Shown piece after piece: positions 1-13,500 of a stretch of DNA of 64,000 nucleotides (position 1 is the stretch's first letter; each line of letters begins with the position of its first letter). The notes under the pieces were generated by a model, which saw only the letters and a program-made list of their open reading frames with translations, ran no database searches and had not been told where the DNA came from. A program made the translations under genes and the position numbers. Location of the stretch: NCBI GenBank assembly GCA_033065855.1, contig JAVXUO010000938.1, positions 225,306-289,305 on the forward strand, in the 5' to 3' direction. This DNA comes from Escallonia rubra. Its lineage: Eukaryota; Streptophyta; Magnoliopsida; Escalloniales; Escalloniaceae.

Positions 1-389
1 GTTGGACAAAAAAACACACAAGAGATAATTGTACAGCTTTGAATAGGGATGCAAGATTATAACAGTGGCAATTAAGGCTGCCTCGTGACATCAGTGGAGG
101 TTGATTCTTCAAGAACCAGGGTTTTTCTCCTTGCTTTTGTTTTGGGGAGTATGAAATGGGATAATTGAAAGCTTATATTAAAGGGCATGACTCAGTGGTT
201 GACAAAATCAGCGAGAAGCAGATGGGAAGCTGGAAGCTGGAAGTTTAATGCTCTTGTTTCTAGGCTTTACCCAGCTTTTAGCTTATAGGTTGACTACAAG
301 CCCAGATGTTTCAAGCTAGCTATAAGCTGTGGAAAAAAGAGCTGCAACAAACAGGGTCATAATTATGGCCGACAAAACGACGGTGAATA
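1..389. other. Left edge, no gene seen
   Basis: I see no coding sequence, RNA gene or clear repeat here. The stretch is ordinary AT-rich plant spacer ending at the target duplication of the element that follows. Confidence 0.5.
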
Positions 390-398
390 TAATTCATA

Positions 399-1735
399 GG
401 GTAAATTACACTAAACACCCCTGAGGTTTTACGTAATTACACTCCACTACCGCTATCTTTAAAAATTACATTCAGCTCAAAAAGTAACTTTTTCTCTTAC
501 AGTGTTAATGGTGTAGTGCAAAAAGACATGAATGCCCCTCAGACTGTTTTCTTGGAATTTTGGAGGGAAAACTTGTTTTTGAGAATTTTTGGAGGGAAAA
601 CTTGTTTTTGGGAATTATTGGAGGGAATACCCTAATTGAACCCTAGTTTAACGTCCTAATTCACTCAGACACATAATTGAACCCTAAATTAAAGTAATTA
701 AACCCTAAATTGAATGCCCTAGTCGAATCGAACCCTAAATTAAACTAATTGGACCCCTAATTAAACCCTAAATTGAATGCCCTAATCCAACCGAACCCTA
801 AATTGAACTTATTCAACCCCCTAATTGAACTCTAAATTGAATGTCCTAATTCAATCGAACCCTAAATTGAAGTAATTGAACCCTAATTGAACCCTAAATT
901 GAAGTAATAAAACCCTAAATTGAATGCCTTAATCGAATCGAACCTTAAATTAAACTAATTGAACCCTAAATTGAATGCCCTAATCCAATCGAACCCTAAA
1001 TTGAACTTATTGAACCCCCTAATTGAATGCTCCAATTCAACCGACCCCTAAATTGAACCCTAATTGAACCATAAATTAAAGTAATTGAACCCTGATTAAA
1101 CCATAAATTGAATGCCCTAAATTAAACTAATTGAACCCTAAATTGAATGCCATAATCCAATCGAACCCTAAATTGAATGCCCCAATTCAACCGAACCCTA
1201 AATTGAATGCCATAATCCAATCGAACCCTAAATTGAATGCCCCAATTCAACCGAACCCTAAATAGAACTAATAGAACCCCCTAATTGAACCTTAAATTGA
1301 AGTAATTGAACCCTAATTAAACCCTAAATTAAATGTCATAATCGAATCAAATCATAAATTAAACTAATTGAACCCTAAATTGAATGCCCTAATGTAACCG
1401 AATCCTAAATTGAACTAATTGACTCCTGAAATGAGCTAATTGAACCCTAAATTGGCTAAATTAAACCCCCTAATTCACTTAGAGTTTGTGGAGTTGACTG
1501 AAATTTTGAAAAACCACACAAGTGATTAAAGGACAAAGGGGGGGTATTTTGGGTATGAAAATTGCATAAAGTAATGTGTCAGGGAATCTTTTCACGGAGT
1601 TGGGCCTGCCGTTAAATGTGTGTAGTTGTCTGTAATGCGGGTACAAACCTCGGGGGGTCGGAGTGTAATTTTTAAAGATAGCGGTAGTGGAGTGTAATTA
1701 CGTAAAACCTCAGGGGTGTTTAGTGTAATTTACCC
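399..1735. mobile_element. Mutator-like non-autonomous element (MULE MITE A)
   Basis: The ends are inverted repeats of about 73 bp, both beginning GGGTAAATTACACTAAACAC and reading inward through a CCCCTGAGGTTTTACG block. They are flanked by a perfect 9-bp direct repeat TAATTCATA (390-398 and 1736-1744). A 9-bp target duplication with long terminal inverted repeats is the mark of the Mutator superfamily. No transposase is present. Most of the interior is a degenerate tandem array of AACCCTAAATTGAA-type units. The termini resemble those of 27655-28868, so both probably belong to one family mobilised in trans. Confidence 0.85.
640..1480. repeat. Degenerate tandem array with AACCCTAA units
   Basis: Irregular repeats of roughly 20 to 45 bp are built from AACCCTAAATTGAATGCCC and TAATCCAATCGAACCCTAAA. 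Each contains ACCCTAA, the plant telobox-like core. It is not a telomere array, because the spacing is irregular and the simple TTTAGGG unit is absent. The array lies wholly inside the Mutator-like element. Confidence 0.85.
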
Positions 1736-1744
1736 TAATTCATA

Positions 1745-2358
1745 TTAATACATTGGCAGAAATTGTCTCAGCAAAAAGCAACTTCTACTATGACCATTAC
1801 ACTGCACTAAGTTGCCCAAGAAATCAAATACTATTTGTACTATATTAAAATGAATAGCATAACAACATAGTCTTGCTTTCCTTCTTCATCGAAGCACAAT
1901 AATGCTATAAGCCAACGGCTGTCAGAGTAAGGGGGCTTTTCTTGTCTTTGCTCGTCTAATAGATCTCGGTGTGCATAGAAACCAATTTATTGCATCTAAG
2001 AGCATATTACAGCTAAAAACTGTAGATATCCAATGACATTGCAATCTAGGATGCATTCAGCCAAGCTCAGACTGGGGAAATTTTATGGGGCTAAGCCCAA
2101 GTGTGAGTTGACTTTTACCTCTTTCAAATTTGATTTCTCAAGTGAAACAAATAAAATGTCTACATTATGATAATTCTAAAGGTTTCAGAAACTCTAAATG
2201 AATGGCTACTAACTAAAGCTTTAATATTCATCCTCGTTATGTAGACCACAAGCCGACCAAACAAAAAAAGGTGGTACCAGTATGTTCTGTTGGATCTCGT
2301 AACCAAGACAAGTTATATTCCACAAAACAAAAATTTTAAATTTGGGCATGTCAGACTT
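1745..2358. other. Spacer, no gene seen
   Basis: No long open frame or recognisable repeat. It separates two mobile elements. Confidence 0.5.
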
Positions 2359-2367
2359 GCCAAAAGC

Positions 2368-3240
2368 CTCTAAAGCACGGCTGCGGCACTTTGGGTGAAG
2401 CACCAGCACCAGGTACGCGTAGGGTGCAGGTGCGGGTCGGATGCGGCATGGGTGTGTGTCGGGTGCGTGTCCGGTATTTTTGATTTATTTTTTTAATGTC
2501 TTAAATACTGGGTGTGGCTCGGGTGCATATTGGATCTGTGGAAAGGGCAGATCTGTGACCATCGGCAACTCCAGCTACCACCTTTTGCGACCACTGGCAA
2601 GGAATCTGAGAGGTGAGAGGAGAGAGGAGACTAGGAGAATAGGAGAGAAGAAGAAGCAGCAGCAGGAGGAGAAGGAGAAGAAGAAGTACTCGCTGGCAAC
2701 CCAAGGCAACGTATGGCGATGTGGGGTGCGACTGATTCCAGAGAAGAATAAGAACACGGAATCCCGATGTTATCGATGTGGCTGGAGACAGATATTTAAA
2801 TTGTTGGTTTTGACTTTTCAACAGCTTATATCCACAATTTGTTATATTATTGAAGTACCCACTTATTAACTTATTACTTAAACCAGCCCCTGTACTTCAA
2901 AGACATAAAAGTAATACCACATACAAATTTTATCGTGTTCAGCTATACAATTTAAATATTTACAAAGCAGCCGCCCATTAAACTTAACAAACTCTCACTA
3001 ATTTGGTTCAAAATTTACGAAGCAGCCCATTAAAATTAAATATTCACTACTTTGGTTGGTAAATCTATATACTCTTTACATATATTATGATTCTCAAGAT
3101 TCAAATTGTTTAGAAATTCAATACTAAGTGTACATAGTTAAAAAAATATTTACAAAATTTGTCGTATCCTCACCGCAACCGTATCCTAAAATTTTCAAAA
3201 AATGACGTATCCACACCCGCACTCGTGTCCATGCTTCATA
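2368..3240. mobile_element. Non-autonomous element with GCACGG/CATGGACAC ends
   Basis: This 873-bp stretch is bounded by a perfect 9-bp direct repeat GCCAAAAGC (2359-2367 and 3241-3249). The left end holds AAAGCACGGCTGCGGCAC, and the right end read inward begins TATGAAGCATGGACACGAG, so the termini are imperfect inverted repeats. GGGTGCGGGT-like subterminal motifs point in both directions. The same end motif occurs at 22910-23796, which suggests one family. Open frames inside are short and carry no recognisable domain. The 9-bp duplication suggests a Mutator-like origin, but the superfamily is not certain. Confidence 0.65.
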
Positions 3241-3249
3241 GCCAAAAGC

Positions 3250-5602
3250 TTTTGAAAGCCCTAACCGAGGCTGATCTCAAATTTTCACGGGCTCATAGTT
3301 TTAAGTGCAGGGGCCAGCACAGGTTATAAATAGTGAGCAGGTATTCTGGGGCTGGACAGAGTTTGCCCACCCCAAGTTTCACACCGAGAGTACAGGCTAT
3401 ACAATAGCAGCAAACTAACACACCTCCATTTCCTATCCCTCGGCAACATAAGAGAGGAGCCAAAATAAGGGCCTAGACACTTGGGAAGGATGGAAAGTTA
3501 TTTCTATGGAAATCCTACTCTGAGTCTTACCTACTGAACAGGGCGGTAGAACAGTTTGTGGATGTCTCCAATGATACCTATAACTCAACACCTGAAACAC
3601 CCTATGGTTTCATTCATCCACAACCACCAGAATAAACAAAGCGGAATGAAATCCCAAATCTTCTCTCTCCTCTTGCTTCTCAAAACCCACAAACACCATA
3701 AGATTTCGTCCCAAGTGCTAGATTAAGTATATTCATTCTTGTCCTTCTATGCCAGAGGCAAAGAGATAATTAATGCATAAAACTGAAGAGGAAGCGGCTC
3801 AACAAATTAAAGACAAACACATAAGATGGAAAGATTAAGTATAAATAGAATCCTATTCACTATATCAATGCATCCAAGGCCGAACTTGGTAAGCTCCTTT
3901 ATCTCTTAGAAGGTGAACGCTATCACTCAAAGTGACCTTTTTCTATGGAGATGCTCAATAACACCCTGACTATATTCAATGCTAAAGCTACTGAAGTCTT
4001 GTCCAGAAACTTAGCCTCTCCATTCTTCCTGATCAACACTGAAGGTATGAAAACCAAAAGGCCACTATAAGCACGATGCAGTTGCAAGCCTCAACAGTAC
4101 AAAAATGCCTTTTGTACTATAATATGAAGGAAAATGAATTTCTATGTGGCACAATCAGACCGGGCAATAGCACACCCATGTTCACAGCTCGCCGGTTTAC
4201 AAGCCAACATGTGGAAATAGAGGTATGGTTACTGCATTAATGATTGCTCGAAACAGGGATGGGTAACGGTTGAGTTGGGGCAGGCATGAACCACCTACAT
4301 TTAAGTGTGTATATTCTCTACAGAGAAAGTTAGTGTTTGTGCTTATAATCATATATGTGTCGACCAATCACCATGCAGCTTTTCTGAAGCTTTCCTCATT
4401 AGCTGAGCCTTCCTAATCAAGTGCCATTGTCTGCCAGCACTAGCCAGGCCATTTCTACCCGTATAGACATGTTTTCCATTTCTATCCGTGTAGACATGTT
4501 TTCCATTTCTATCTCAGATGTGCAAAACATATCATCCAAGCGTAAGCAAAAAGTTACCGTCAAAAGATAAGAAGATACGTAACAAGAATATCAGATGAAA
4601 GTTAAAACAAAAGGGCAAACACAAATTGAGTAACATCCTCCATTAACATACAACCCATAATTTCTTGCAGCAGCCATTATCAGGTAAAAGATACCTATAG
4701 ATAGATATCTATATACTGTAAGGTCAAAAAAAATTTGATCCCGTGCAAAATGTAAAACAAAAATGACATGGAAATTTATCGTGTAACCAACTCTTGCTAA
4801 TTACCCTATCTACTAAATAAGGGAACAGGGAAAGGAATTACTTCGATGGTTCAAGTAACTCCCAATTCAGGAATTCCACATGTTCACAATAACTGAAAGG
4901 GGTAGCATAGCATCTTCAAATCATAAGATCATGACAATCTATCACCATGAAATTGCTGGAAAACTATTTTAGTTATTCATTTATTTTGGTAGGAAGGTTG
5001 AATATTAACAACCTACACACCATACTTCTCTTCATTCCACTGGCATAGATTCATCAAGGACATCCATTCAAATGTCATACTACCCCAACTGCATTACAAA
5101 GTATTGTAATGTCATCTGGATAAAGGTGTTGAAATCACAGTTCCTAAATATCCAACATCCTTAATATAAATTTGCAAGATTGATGAGCAATTATAACCAT
5201 CTTTCCAAAGAACAAGCAAAATCTTAACTTCCCACATGTAAAAAGTAAAATCTGTGCATCTATGTATACTGCTAAAGAACTGCAACGAGTATGGTATGAA
5301 TAGTAGTACTTTTGGTTACTTGACTTTCCCCTCTCTTCTTGACACATGGCAGCCACAAAAAAAACCTATTTGTCTACCTATCCCCACTCTTCTCAATGTA
5401 AGACGCAGACTGTCCCCAAGTGTGAACATCCTTTCACCCTAATGCTAGTCATTAGTTCAATTATTGTATATGTCACTAACGCCAGTCTTCTACCACAAAT
5501 CCCCAATTTAATCATAGATTAGAAGGATGCATAGACATAAAATGCATTCTACAGAGAAATAAAAAGCAACATAATTTCGAAGAAGATGTTCAACCATTAT
5601 AC
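3250..5602. other. Region 3' of the MKP1 first coding exon
   Basis: This should hold the intron after the large MKP1 exon, a short C-terminal exon and the 3' UTR, because the exon at 5603 stops at a donor site and not at a native stop. I could not pick out the final exon with confidence. At about 4448-4512 a roughly 30-bp unit containing TAGACATGTTTTCCATTTCT is repeated in tandem. Nothing else is recognisable. Confidence 0.45.
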
Positions 5603-8155
5603 CTTGAATCGAGTCTCCTCTGGCAAACCCATTTGAGTGATAACATCAGAACTCACTTCATTCCACTTAATCTCTTCTAGCTCATGCTCGTTGCTAGCAT
5701 CTATGTGACCCTTCTTATTGTCATAACTGAATGCTCTTCCCACCCAAAAATATAGAACCTTATCCTCAAATTTTTTCAAAGCTGAACCTGGAGAAACGAA
5801 AATGAGCACAGCTCTAGAATCTAAATCATCTGCAGCAAATATCTCAATTTTTTCCAAGCTAGGCCATCGACATACGAATGGTTGCTTTAGGTTAGGACAC
5901 GCTGAACTACAGCTCACCATTCCGGCTAAACCCGTTAACCCCTTTCCTTCAGGAGAAATATCGATCCATGGTTTGTCACTGGTTTTATCAAATGAAGTTT
6001 CCTCAGAAAAGTGGGCACTAGCTACTCTACCCGAAGAACCCTGCAACATGAAATCTAGGAATGATTCTCCCTCTTCCTTGGAGTCTAAATTGTTGTCCGT
6101 TTTATCTTCATAAAGTGAACAAGTACTGTCGTTTATCCTGACACCATCTCGTTCATGGGTAAGAAAACTAGCTGGAGCTTCTTTTCCCTGAGAACCGTCG
6201 GTTACCATTGGCAGCTTGAGACACTTTGGCATGCTACCTCTGCGCTCCGCAATTGAAAGTGGAGATTTTTTAGACGGAGAGGATACTAACTGAGAGTGGG
6301 GCTTTGAAGTAAAATCCACGTCAATAAATTCTGAAGTTTTACATATGGACCGCGGAGAGAGTTTCGAAGGGAGAAGGGACAGACCGGAAAAGCTAGACAG
6401 GGTTGAAGATACTGGATGAGTACAAGACGATGTTGAAGGAGACATCGTAGGGGAATCTGAAAAGTACTTGGAGCTGATGCTCGAATCAGAAGATATGGAA
6501 TCTGGAGAGAGATAAGGAGGTGAAGCAGAAGAACAAGAGGAGGAAGAGGAGGATATTGCTGACGGTGACGAGGACGACGATGATGAAAGCGCATTTGTAG
6601 AGAAAAGTAATGGTTTGCTCACAGAACTATTTACGCCTACCATCAACATGGAATCTGGGTAGACTCTAGAACGAGGTACCTTCGAAGCCGAGACAAACTC
6701 CTTCATGCTGCCAGGAGCAAACTTACGCCTCAGTGCACTCCAACTGCTTTCTCTTGCAGGAAGGTGGGTCTCATGGTCAGTCTCAGATGCAAACGGGGGG
6801 ACAAAACCCCCCGCAATTGCTTTTAGGAAAATCTCAAAGTCAACATTGTACGATTCCACTTTTCTCTCGCCTGGTAAAATCTTTACTGACAGATCAACAG
6901 CATCTGTTCCGTTACTCGACTTGTCCATCAAAGGGAGAAAGTCTGAAAAAGCATCCCAAAAGTATGAAGGTTCTTCCCCTTCCTTGATCACTACAATCGG
7001 CCCCTGCACTTTCTCATAACGAACAATCTGGCAAACAGCTCCTCTTGCATCTCTTTCCATGATAGCCTCACATCTCTTACCAATCCAAACATAAATAGCA
7101 GAAGGTATATGAATAATAAATGCGCCTCTAGAATCCAGAGCAGCTGGAGAAGGGGCAATGAACATTTTTGGGACAAGATGCAAAGGATCGTATGGGGAAT
7201 GAGGAGCAAGTCTATACATCCTCAGTAATGAACTGGGGCTCAAAGGAAAAGCATGCACCCTCTTCTGGCATTGTAGTAACTGGCAAGCAAAACCCATATT
7301 CGGATCAGCAATCCCTCTAGCTGCCTTCACATATTGAAACGCGTCATCAAAGCTTTGCCCTTCTCTCCACATCAGATAAGCAATCACCAGTGACGTGGAC
7401 CGAGAGACCCCTTGACAACAATGAACAAATACTCTTCCACGCTGTTCCCTAACGTCTTCAAAATAGTCAAAAACATCGTACAGTATGCTAGTAATATCTT
7501 CCGATGGGTTGTCCTGCAACCACAAAGTTCGATACACAAAATCGGCCTTGAAATATTCGGGGCAGACGAAACCTACACAATTGAGGATATGGGTAATCCC
7601 ATGATGTTTGAGTATGTCCCTATCTCTTGCAACAACGTCACCGCCGAGATAAATGTGCTCGGCCATTTTAGAACACTCCTTATCAAAGAACGCAATCTTC
7701 TCTCTCTTAACAAGCCCCCCATTCTTATCCGGGTTCCTCTGAATCGACGACAAATCAAGCTTCAACCTCTCGCCACTGTTGTTCACGTCTCTCCCGCTGG
7801 GAGTGCTAGGAAGTGGCCACTCCCCCACGTCGTCTGACCCTGCTTTCGGCCACTCGTCCAAGCTCCGGCGAGCAATTGACAAAGGCTGCAACGGCGGCAA
7901 ACATGACCGAGCCTTGGAATGGGATCTGGGGGTTAACGGGACGGGAAACCTACGATGCCCGCCGTTATTATTCCCGTTCGGATCTGCACCGTCTTTCTCG
8001 CTGTCGGGATTAAGCGGCGGCAGCATCGTCCGGGAAGAGGACCACGAAGCCGACCGCCAGTACGTCTTCCGCGATCCGCCCAACTGGCAAGGCCCTCTAG
8101 AACCACCACCAACACCGCCGCCGCCGGCAGCCGCAGCATCCTCCTTTCCCAACAT
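5603..8155 (-). CDS. MKP1: MAP kinase phosphatase 1, large first coding exon
   Basis: This is a dual-specificity phosphatase that dephosphorylates and inactivates MAP kinases (MPK3/MPK6 in Arabidopsis) in stress and immune signalling. The exon gives 851 codons. The start is the ATG at 8155 (MLGKEDA..), matching the short N-terminus of the family. The open frame continues upstream only through non-ATG codons. Visible parts are the conserved TPRS and RRSLDEWPKAGSDDVGEWP blocks (residues about 75-115), the phosphatase domain (about 150-310) with P-loop HCCQGVSRS (245-253; Cys246 nucleophile, Arg252), a gelsolin-like stretch (about 335-410), a Ser-rich linker with the TASPP-like SASPPYLSPDS motif, and a C-terminal gelsolin-like segment (LDSRAVLIFV). 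The exon ends CGATTCAAG before GTATAATG. The family length is near 780-870 residues, so only a short C-terminal exon is missing. It lies downstream of HEXO1 on the same strand. Confidence 0.95.
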
Positions 8156-10561
8156 GCCCAAATTGAGCCAATGCACAACCCAATCCAAACAGACAAATAC
8201 CCAAAAACCCTAGCTTCTTATGCAGACAACCAAAAAAAACCAGCGGAAATACGATCAATCAGACGCCACGTCACCAGACTTGGCAGCCCGAGTTTCACCT
8301 GCGAGTGAAATTCATCAAACAACTATTCAACCACACACAGCCAGAAACTTGGAGGGTAAATCTGCACCCTAGCGTAGCGCATGCCGCGCAAAACCCAAAG
8401 ATCTGGCAGCGATACATACAGAAATCTCATGGTTTCCTAGGCCAATTTCTAGGGCTTGTGTGTATAACATATAAACATAAAGAAAAAAATGGCAAGATTT
8501 AGGGCTTACAGAGAAGGAACGTGACGAAGAGGAGAGCAGCTTGAAGGAGGCAGAGAGTAGAGACTAGAGAAAAGACTGGAGTGAGGGGAAATTTTGGGGG
8601 ACGGGGGCAATTGCAGTCTTTTTTTCTATTTTCAGTTTTTCTTTTATTTATTTATTGTTTTTGACGTCTCTCTCTCTCTCCTTACATACCATAATAATGC
8701 GAAGTCATGTGAAAGGTCCCATGGAAATAAAGAAAATGAATTAACTACACAAACCAGCCCCATTCATCGTCTTCATGAGGAAACCGAGCTTTGACACACA
8801 GACTTGAGAGAGAGCCAGGGAATTGTCTCAATCTTGGTAGGTTTACATGTTCTTGACTATTTCTTTCTTTTCTTTATGAGAAAGGGACCGTGTTTCTTCG
8901 CTTATTTGGACGGAACTGTCACGTTTTTCACATTAGATGATACGTTAGTAATACAAATTTGATTATTTAGCGATAAATTAACATATTTTTAACTTTGAAA
9001 AATGTTAATTTAGTTATGCTTTTGCAAAGTAAATTTATCGTGTTAGCTTAAGATACTTGGTTAAAAGTTTGGTTTTTTCCTTTTTTTGGACCAAAGAAAC
9101 TTGTTTTTGACAACTTTTAAGTAGCATTAGACAGATTTTTTATTTTCAGTTTTAAAAACTGGAAAGAAAAGATAGGTTTAACAGTCAGTTTTTTTTTTCC
9201 CCTTCAGTCTTGTAAACCAATTTATCAAAATGGGACATTTTTGAAAACTCCAATTTAGAGTTTTCAATTTTGGTTTTTATTGTAAGATCCATCTTTCAAC
9301 CTTTATTAGAAGCAAAATTAGACGATATTTTCTCAAATCCATTTTAATCTAGAAAACCAAAAACAAAAAAGTTGTCAAACATACCCTTAGATTCTGGAAA
9401 TTTCTTTTCTCTTTAAAGAATGCCTTCTTCCAAATAAACACTACATGTTCTACCATTTTTGTCTTTAAAAAATTCTTGTATAAGTGTTCACCGTGCCCAC
9501 AATTCTAAGAGACAATTCGAAAACTTGGTAGATTGTAAAATACATTAAAAAATATGTTGTATGTGATAGATGCTCGTGAGCTCTCGCTCATCAAAATTCA
9601 GACTACCTATCAAGTTTTAAAAGGGCACGGTTTACCACCATCTTACTTACCAGAAAATCAGCTGCGTTAAAACTAGCTTCATGCCCAGCTCGAACCCGGA
9701 TTAGTCGGCTTCATGTCCGGAAACAACCAAAAAAGGGCACGGTTCAATAATGTCGATTCCCTTCTAAGATCACAGTTTAGAAACAGACGCTCGTTGGCTC
9801 TTGCTTTCACTCGCAGACAGAATTGGCCACCAAGTCTGCGCAAGATAAAATGAAATTTATTTTCTTAGTCTAAAACCTTATTTCGGAAGTTTGACTGATC
9901 CATTGACCTCTACGCATTCCTGCTTGTGATTGTGAAGTCACCAACAGCATTTACACAAACCACTTTTGCCCTTCATCTTTCCCTTCCATTTTCTCCTTTT
10001 TGTTCTAGTGGCTGAGACTCGAAGTCAAACTGAAAGCTCCAGCTCTAGAAAATAAAGTCACAAGAACAAGAAAAAAACCTCACAAGATAGCTGCTTTTGT
10101 CAAAGTCACTTCTTTTTTTCTAAGCTTTTCCATCGGGTGGAAACCTGATCGTAAAAGCGAATTCACAGGCCGAGCAAGCACATAAAAGCGAATGCGTGAA
10201 GTACTTGCATAACAGTTCTGAAAGCATTATACACTGAATGGGCGACCGAGTGCTAGTAATTCTGGCGTGCGAGGACGTTTATATGACACAGCCTCGCTCT
10301 CAGATCATTTACATTGAATGGGTGAAGATAATGCCAACACGATTCGAAAACAACAACAAAGGCACAACAGCAAGGGAGGATACTATGAGGTTGCGAACCT
10401 AGTCTATAGATTTTTACAGGGGAGTGGTCATTCTATAATCAAGCCGATAACAATGTGTTTTACCATCACCTGGCAAAACTGAAAACGTTGCACTCTTTAT
10501 GCTTTATGAAGTGTGAGGTGCAGCTTTCAGACGCGTAAATTTGCCATCTTCGTAGCACAAG
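8156..10561. other. MKP1 upstream region and HEXO1-MKP1 spacer
   Basis: The first few hundred bases above 8155 should contain the MKP1 5' leader and promoter. A CT-rich microsatellite lies at about 8667-8682. The rest, up to the HEXO1 stop codon at 10562, is AT-rich spacer that includes the HEXO1 3' UTR. I see no further gene. Confidence 0.5.
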
Positions 10562-13500
10562 TTACTGCTCGTAGCATGAACCTGGACCATTTGGAACACT
10601 CCGAGCATACTTATTTGTAACTGGAGCCGCTTGAACACCACGCCTTGTTAATAGGCACCTGAAGTATTGCAACCTGGGCAATGCAATCGCTGTAGTGTTT
10701 CCTGAAGATATGGACCCCCTGGTGCTCCACAGGCGCTCTAAAAGGTGAACAGGCATCAATAGGTGAAAAGACACTTAGATTGTTACATATATAGCACTCC
10801 ATGTGCGCTCTAAAAGGTGAACAGGTATTAGTAGCAAACCAAAAAGTCTCCATAACAAAATAGAAAAACCAACAGAGGAGAGGGAGTAAAATAGAGTGAG
10901 ACCAAGAAAAAAGAATAAGCATATTTATCGATCTCCGAAGTCAGGGAAGAAAAAGTGCTACACTAGAGGCATCAATAGGTGATACACACTTGATTTTTAC
11001 ATATATAGCTCAGACAAATCTCAATGACAGTTCCATCAAACTTCTAGTGGTCTGATGGATAATTCAAGCTTGGACAGACTATTGCTTGCTTACCACTAAC
11101 CTCCCCACCCCCCCAAAGAAAAGAACAAAACTCCTAATAAAATCTATAAAATTAAGGTAATGAAGGTTTTAGATTCATAAATTTCGATTATTGTCAATAA
11201 CTTCACATAAATAGACGTGCAACTGCAACTCTTTGTTTCTTCTTCTTCTTTTTTTTCTTTTTTGCTCCATTTACTGCTAGTATTAACATTAGATGGAATT
11301 CCATCTTTGTGTCTACAGTTCATAAAAATAATCTGTTTTAGCAGAAGCATTACCTGCAGCAGCCGCAGCTCGAGGCCATATCGTTTGCTGAACATTTGAG
11401 GCATCAATTACCTCACTCCACATGCAAACTTCTCCTCCAAGCACAAGCTCTTGCTCAGAAGCATTGTTTATTCCTTCAAGTGGCTCAGCGTTATAGAAAC
11501 TATCCCACGGGACATCTATGTGATCAAGATACCAAACACCCTGATTGCTATAAATACATCTAAAGCCTTTTGCAACAGCCCTTGGACAAACACCTGGACC
11601 CAACCTGAGGTAACACAGAGAAGTGCTTATGCATAAAGCCACAACACCTCTGATTTGACAATTCTAAAATGTAGATAGAAATCAGAACAGAAGCTAACCA
11701 GTTGTGCACCACAGTCCGAGGATTGAGCTTAGTTGCAAACGTGTTGAATGTTTCTTCCCTAAGATAAGAAAACTCATATATTATGTATTTCTAAAGACAG
11801 TGTAAAGAACTGTAGAATAAGTGGACAACCAAGTACATACAAGACGAGAAAAAGTCAGCACACATCCTTTTTTATCTTTGATCCTTTGATTGTCATTTAA
11901 GAATTTCTCGGCGATACCCGTTTCCTTAACTCTTTCACTATCAAGTCATCAGACATTCTTTTTTATCTCTGATCCTTACATTTTCATTTGAAAGTCCACT
12001 ATGGGGCTATCCTTTCAGAACTCACTCTAAGATCCTTACATGTCCAAGTTGGAACAAGCGGGAAAAGAATCTACTGGAAAATATGTTGGCATGTTGCACC
12101 TTCTCAAAGTAGCCCAAAGATCAAATTTATATCCAAAATAAGGAGATACACATACCAGTTGACTGGGGTCCAATTTTTTGATATTGCTATTTCTTGAGCT
12201 CTGAGTACAAAATACTGATATGCATCTTTTGCTGTCATGTTGTGCTCTTGAAGCCTGCAAATAAAATGTCTAAATGAATAACTGTACACAGCAGAGCTTA
12301 GTCAAGAAAAGCTTAATTATGAATTTAGGTTCGGGGTTATGATTGCATAAAGACACATTTCAAGGAGGTATGCGATACCTCTACCCCTATACCCTCTTTT
12401 TCTTCTTCATTACGTCACGACCACCGTCGCAATCAACTACTACCTCCACCACCATGGTAGCAATCAACTTACCAACACCAAAACCACCACCATGACCTCC
12501 ACCACCTTTGGATCACCCCCACAGCCCCTCCTACACGGTCAACAGATCTGTAGATGCACACACAAAACAAAATCTAGAAATTGGGGGTTGAATGAAGAAT
12601 AATGATCAAAAACAAAGTAAAAAACTAACAAATCTGGGTTGTGGTTTAATGGCCACCTAGGGCACCACTGAGCCACACTCCAATAGACTCTAACACATTT
12701 CCAAGATCACCTTCTAGTGCTTAGGCCAAAATTTAATATTCGCCAAAGTTTGAGCCATGATTCAAAAAAAATTATCCCAAAATTGGTATTTTAAACACAA
12801 AATATAGGGACAACTATAAAAAATGTCCTTAAACTGCAAGCATTTGGCCAGGAACGTCCCTAAACTAGCATTTTAGCCAAATTTGTCCCTCAACTATCAT
12901 AAGTGCTCCAACCAAGTCCCTCTGTTGGGGGTGTTAAAGAATGGCTGTTAGATGTCCCCAAAGGAGGCACAAAATCGGCAAATCACTCTTTAATGATAGT
13001 TTCGGGACGATCCTCGCAAAAGGCTTATAGTTTAGGGACATTTTTTGTAGTTGTCCCTATTATTTTCTTCTCCTCTGTCTTCTTCCCTTCAACAATTCCA
13101 CCTCCCACCACCAGTTACGACATACTTCCTACCACCTCCGACACATGTTCGCACCATCTCGCCATCATCACCACCACCAGCATCAAGCCTACCATAGTGG
13201 ATCGAATCTACCATCAAGCCCACCACCCCATTTGATCTACCGTGATAGGATCGTTGAAGGTAGATCGACTATGAGCTTATAATCTGCAACAATGACATTT
13301 CATGATGGTGGTTGGGCGGGGCAATTTGATGATAGCTATGGGTGGTTCCAGAGTTGGGTTGAGCTGTTGGATATGGTGGTGGGGAATGGTGGTGGGTTTA
13401 ATGGGTTGTGTTGGTCAGCGAGGCGTCGGCTGTTGTGGGGGCTGCAGCATATGACTGTGGTGGGGGTGTGCAATGGTGGTGGGAGGTTCGATATGGTTGC

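Noticed and set aside
640-1480. Interstitial telomere
   Set aside because: AACCCTAA occurs, but in longer irregular units and within a transposon with target duplication, not as TTTAGGG tandem repeats.
2441-2869. 142-codon plus-strand frame
   Set aside because: It lies inside the element 2368-3240, is low-complexity Lys/Glu-rich in the middle, and shows no domain.
8156-8188. MKP1 start upstream of 8155
   Set aside because: The frame continues upstream, but only non-ATG codons are available; the ATG at 8155 gives the N-terminus expected for the family.
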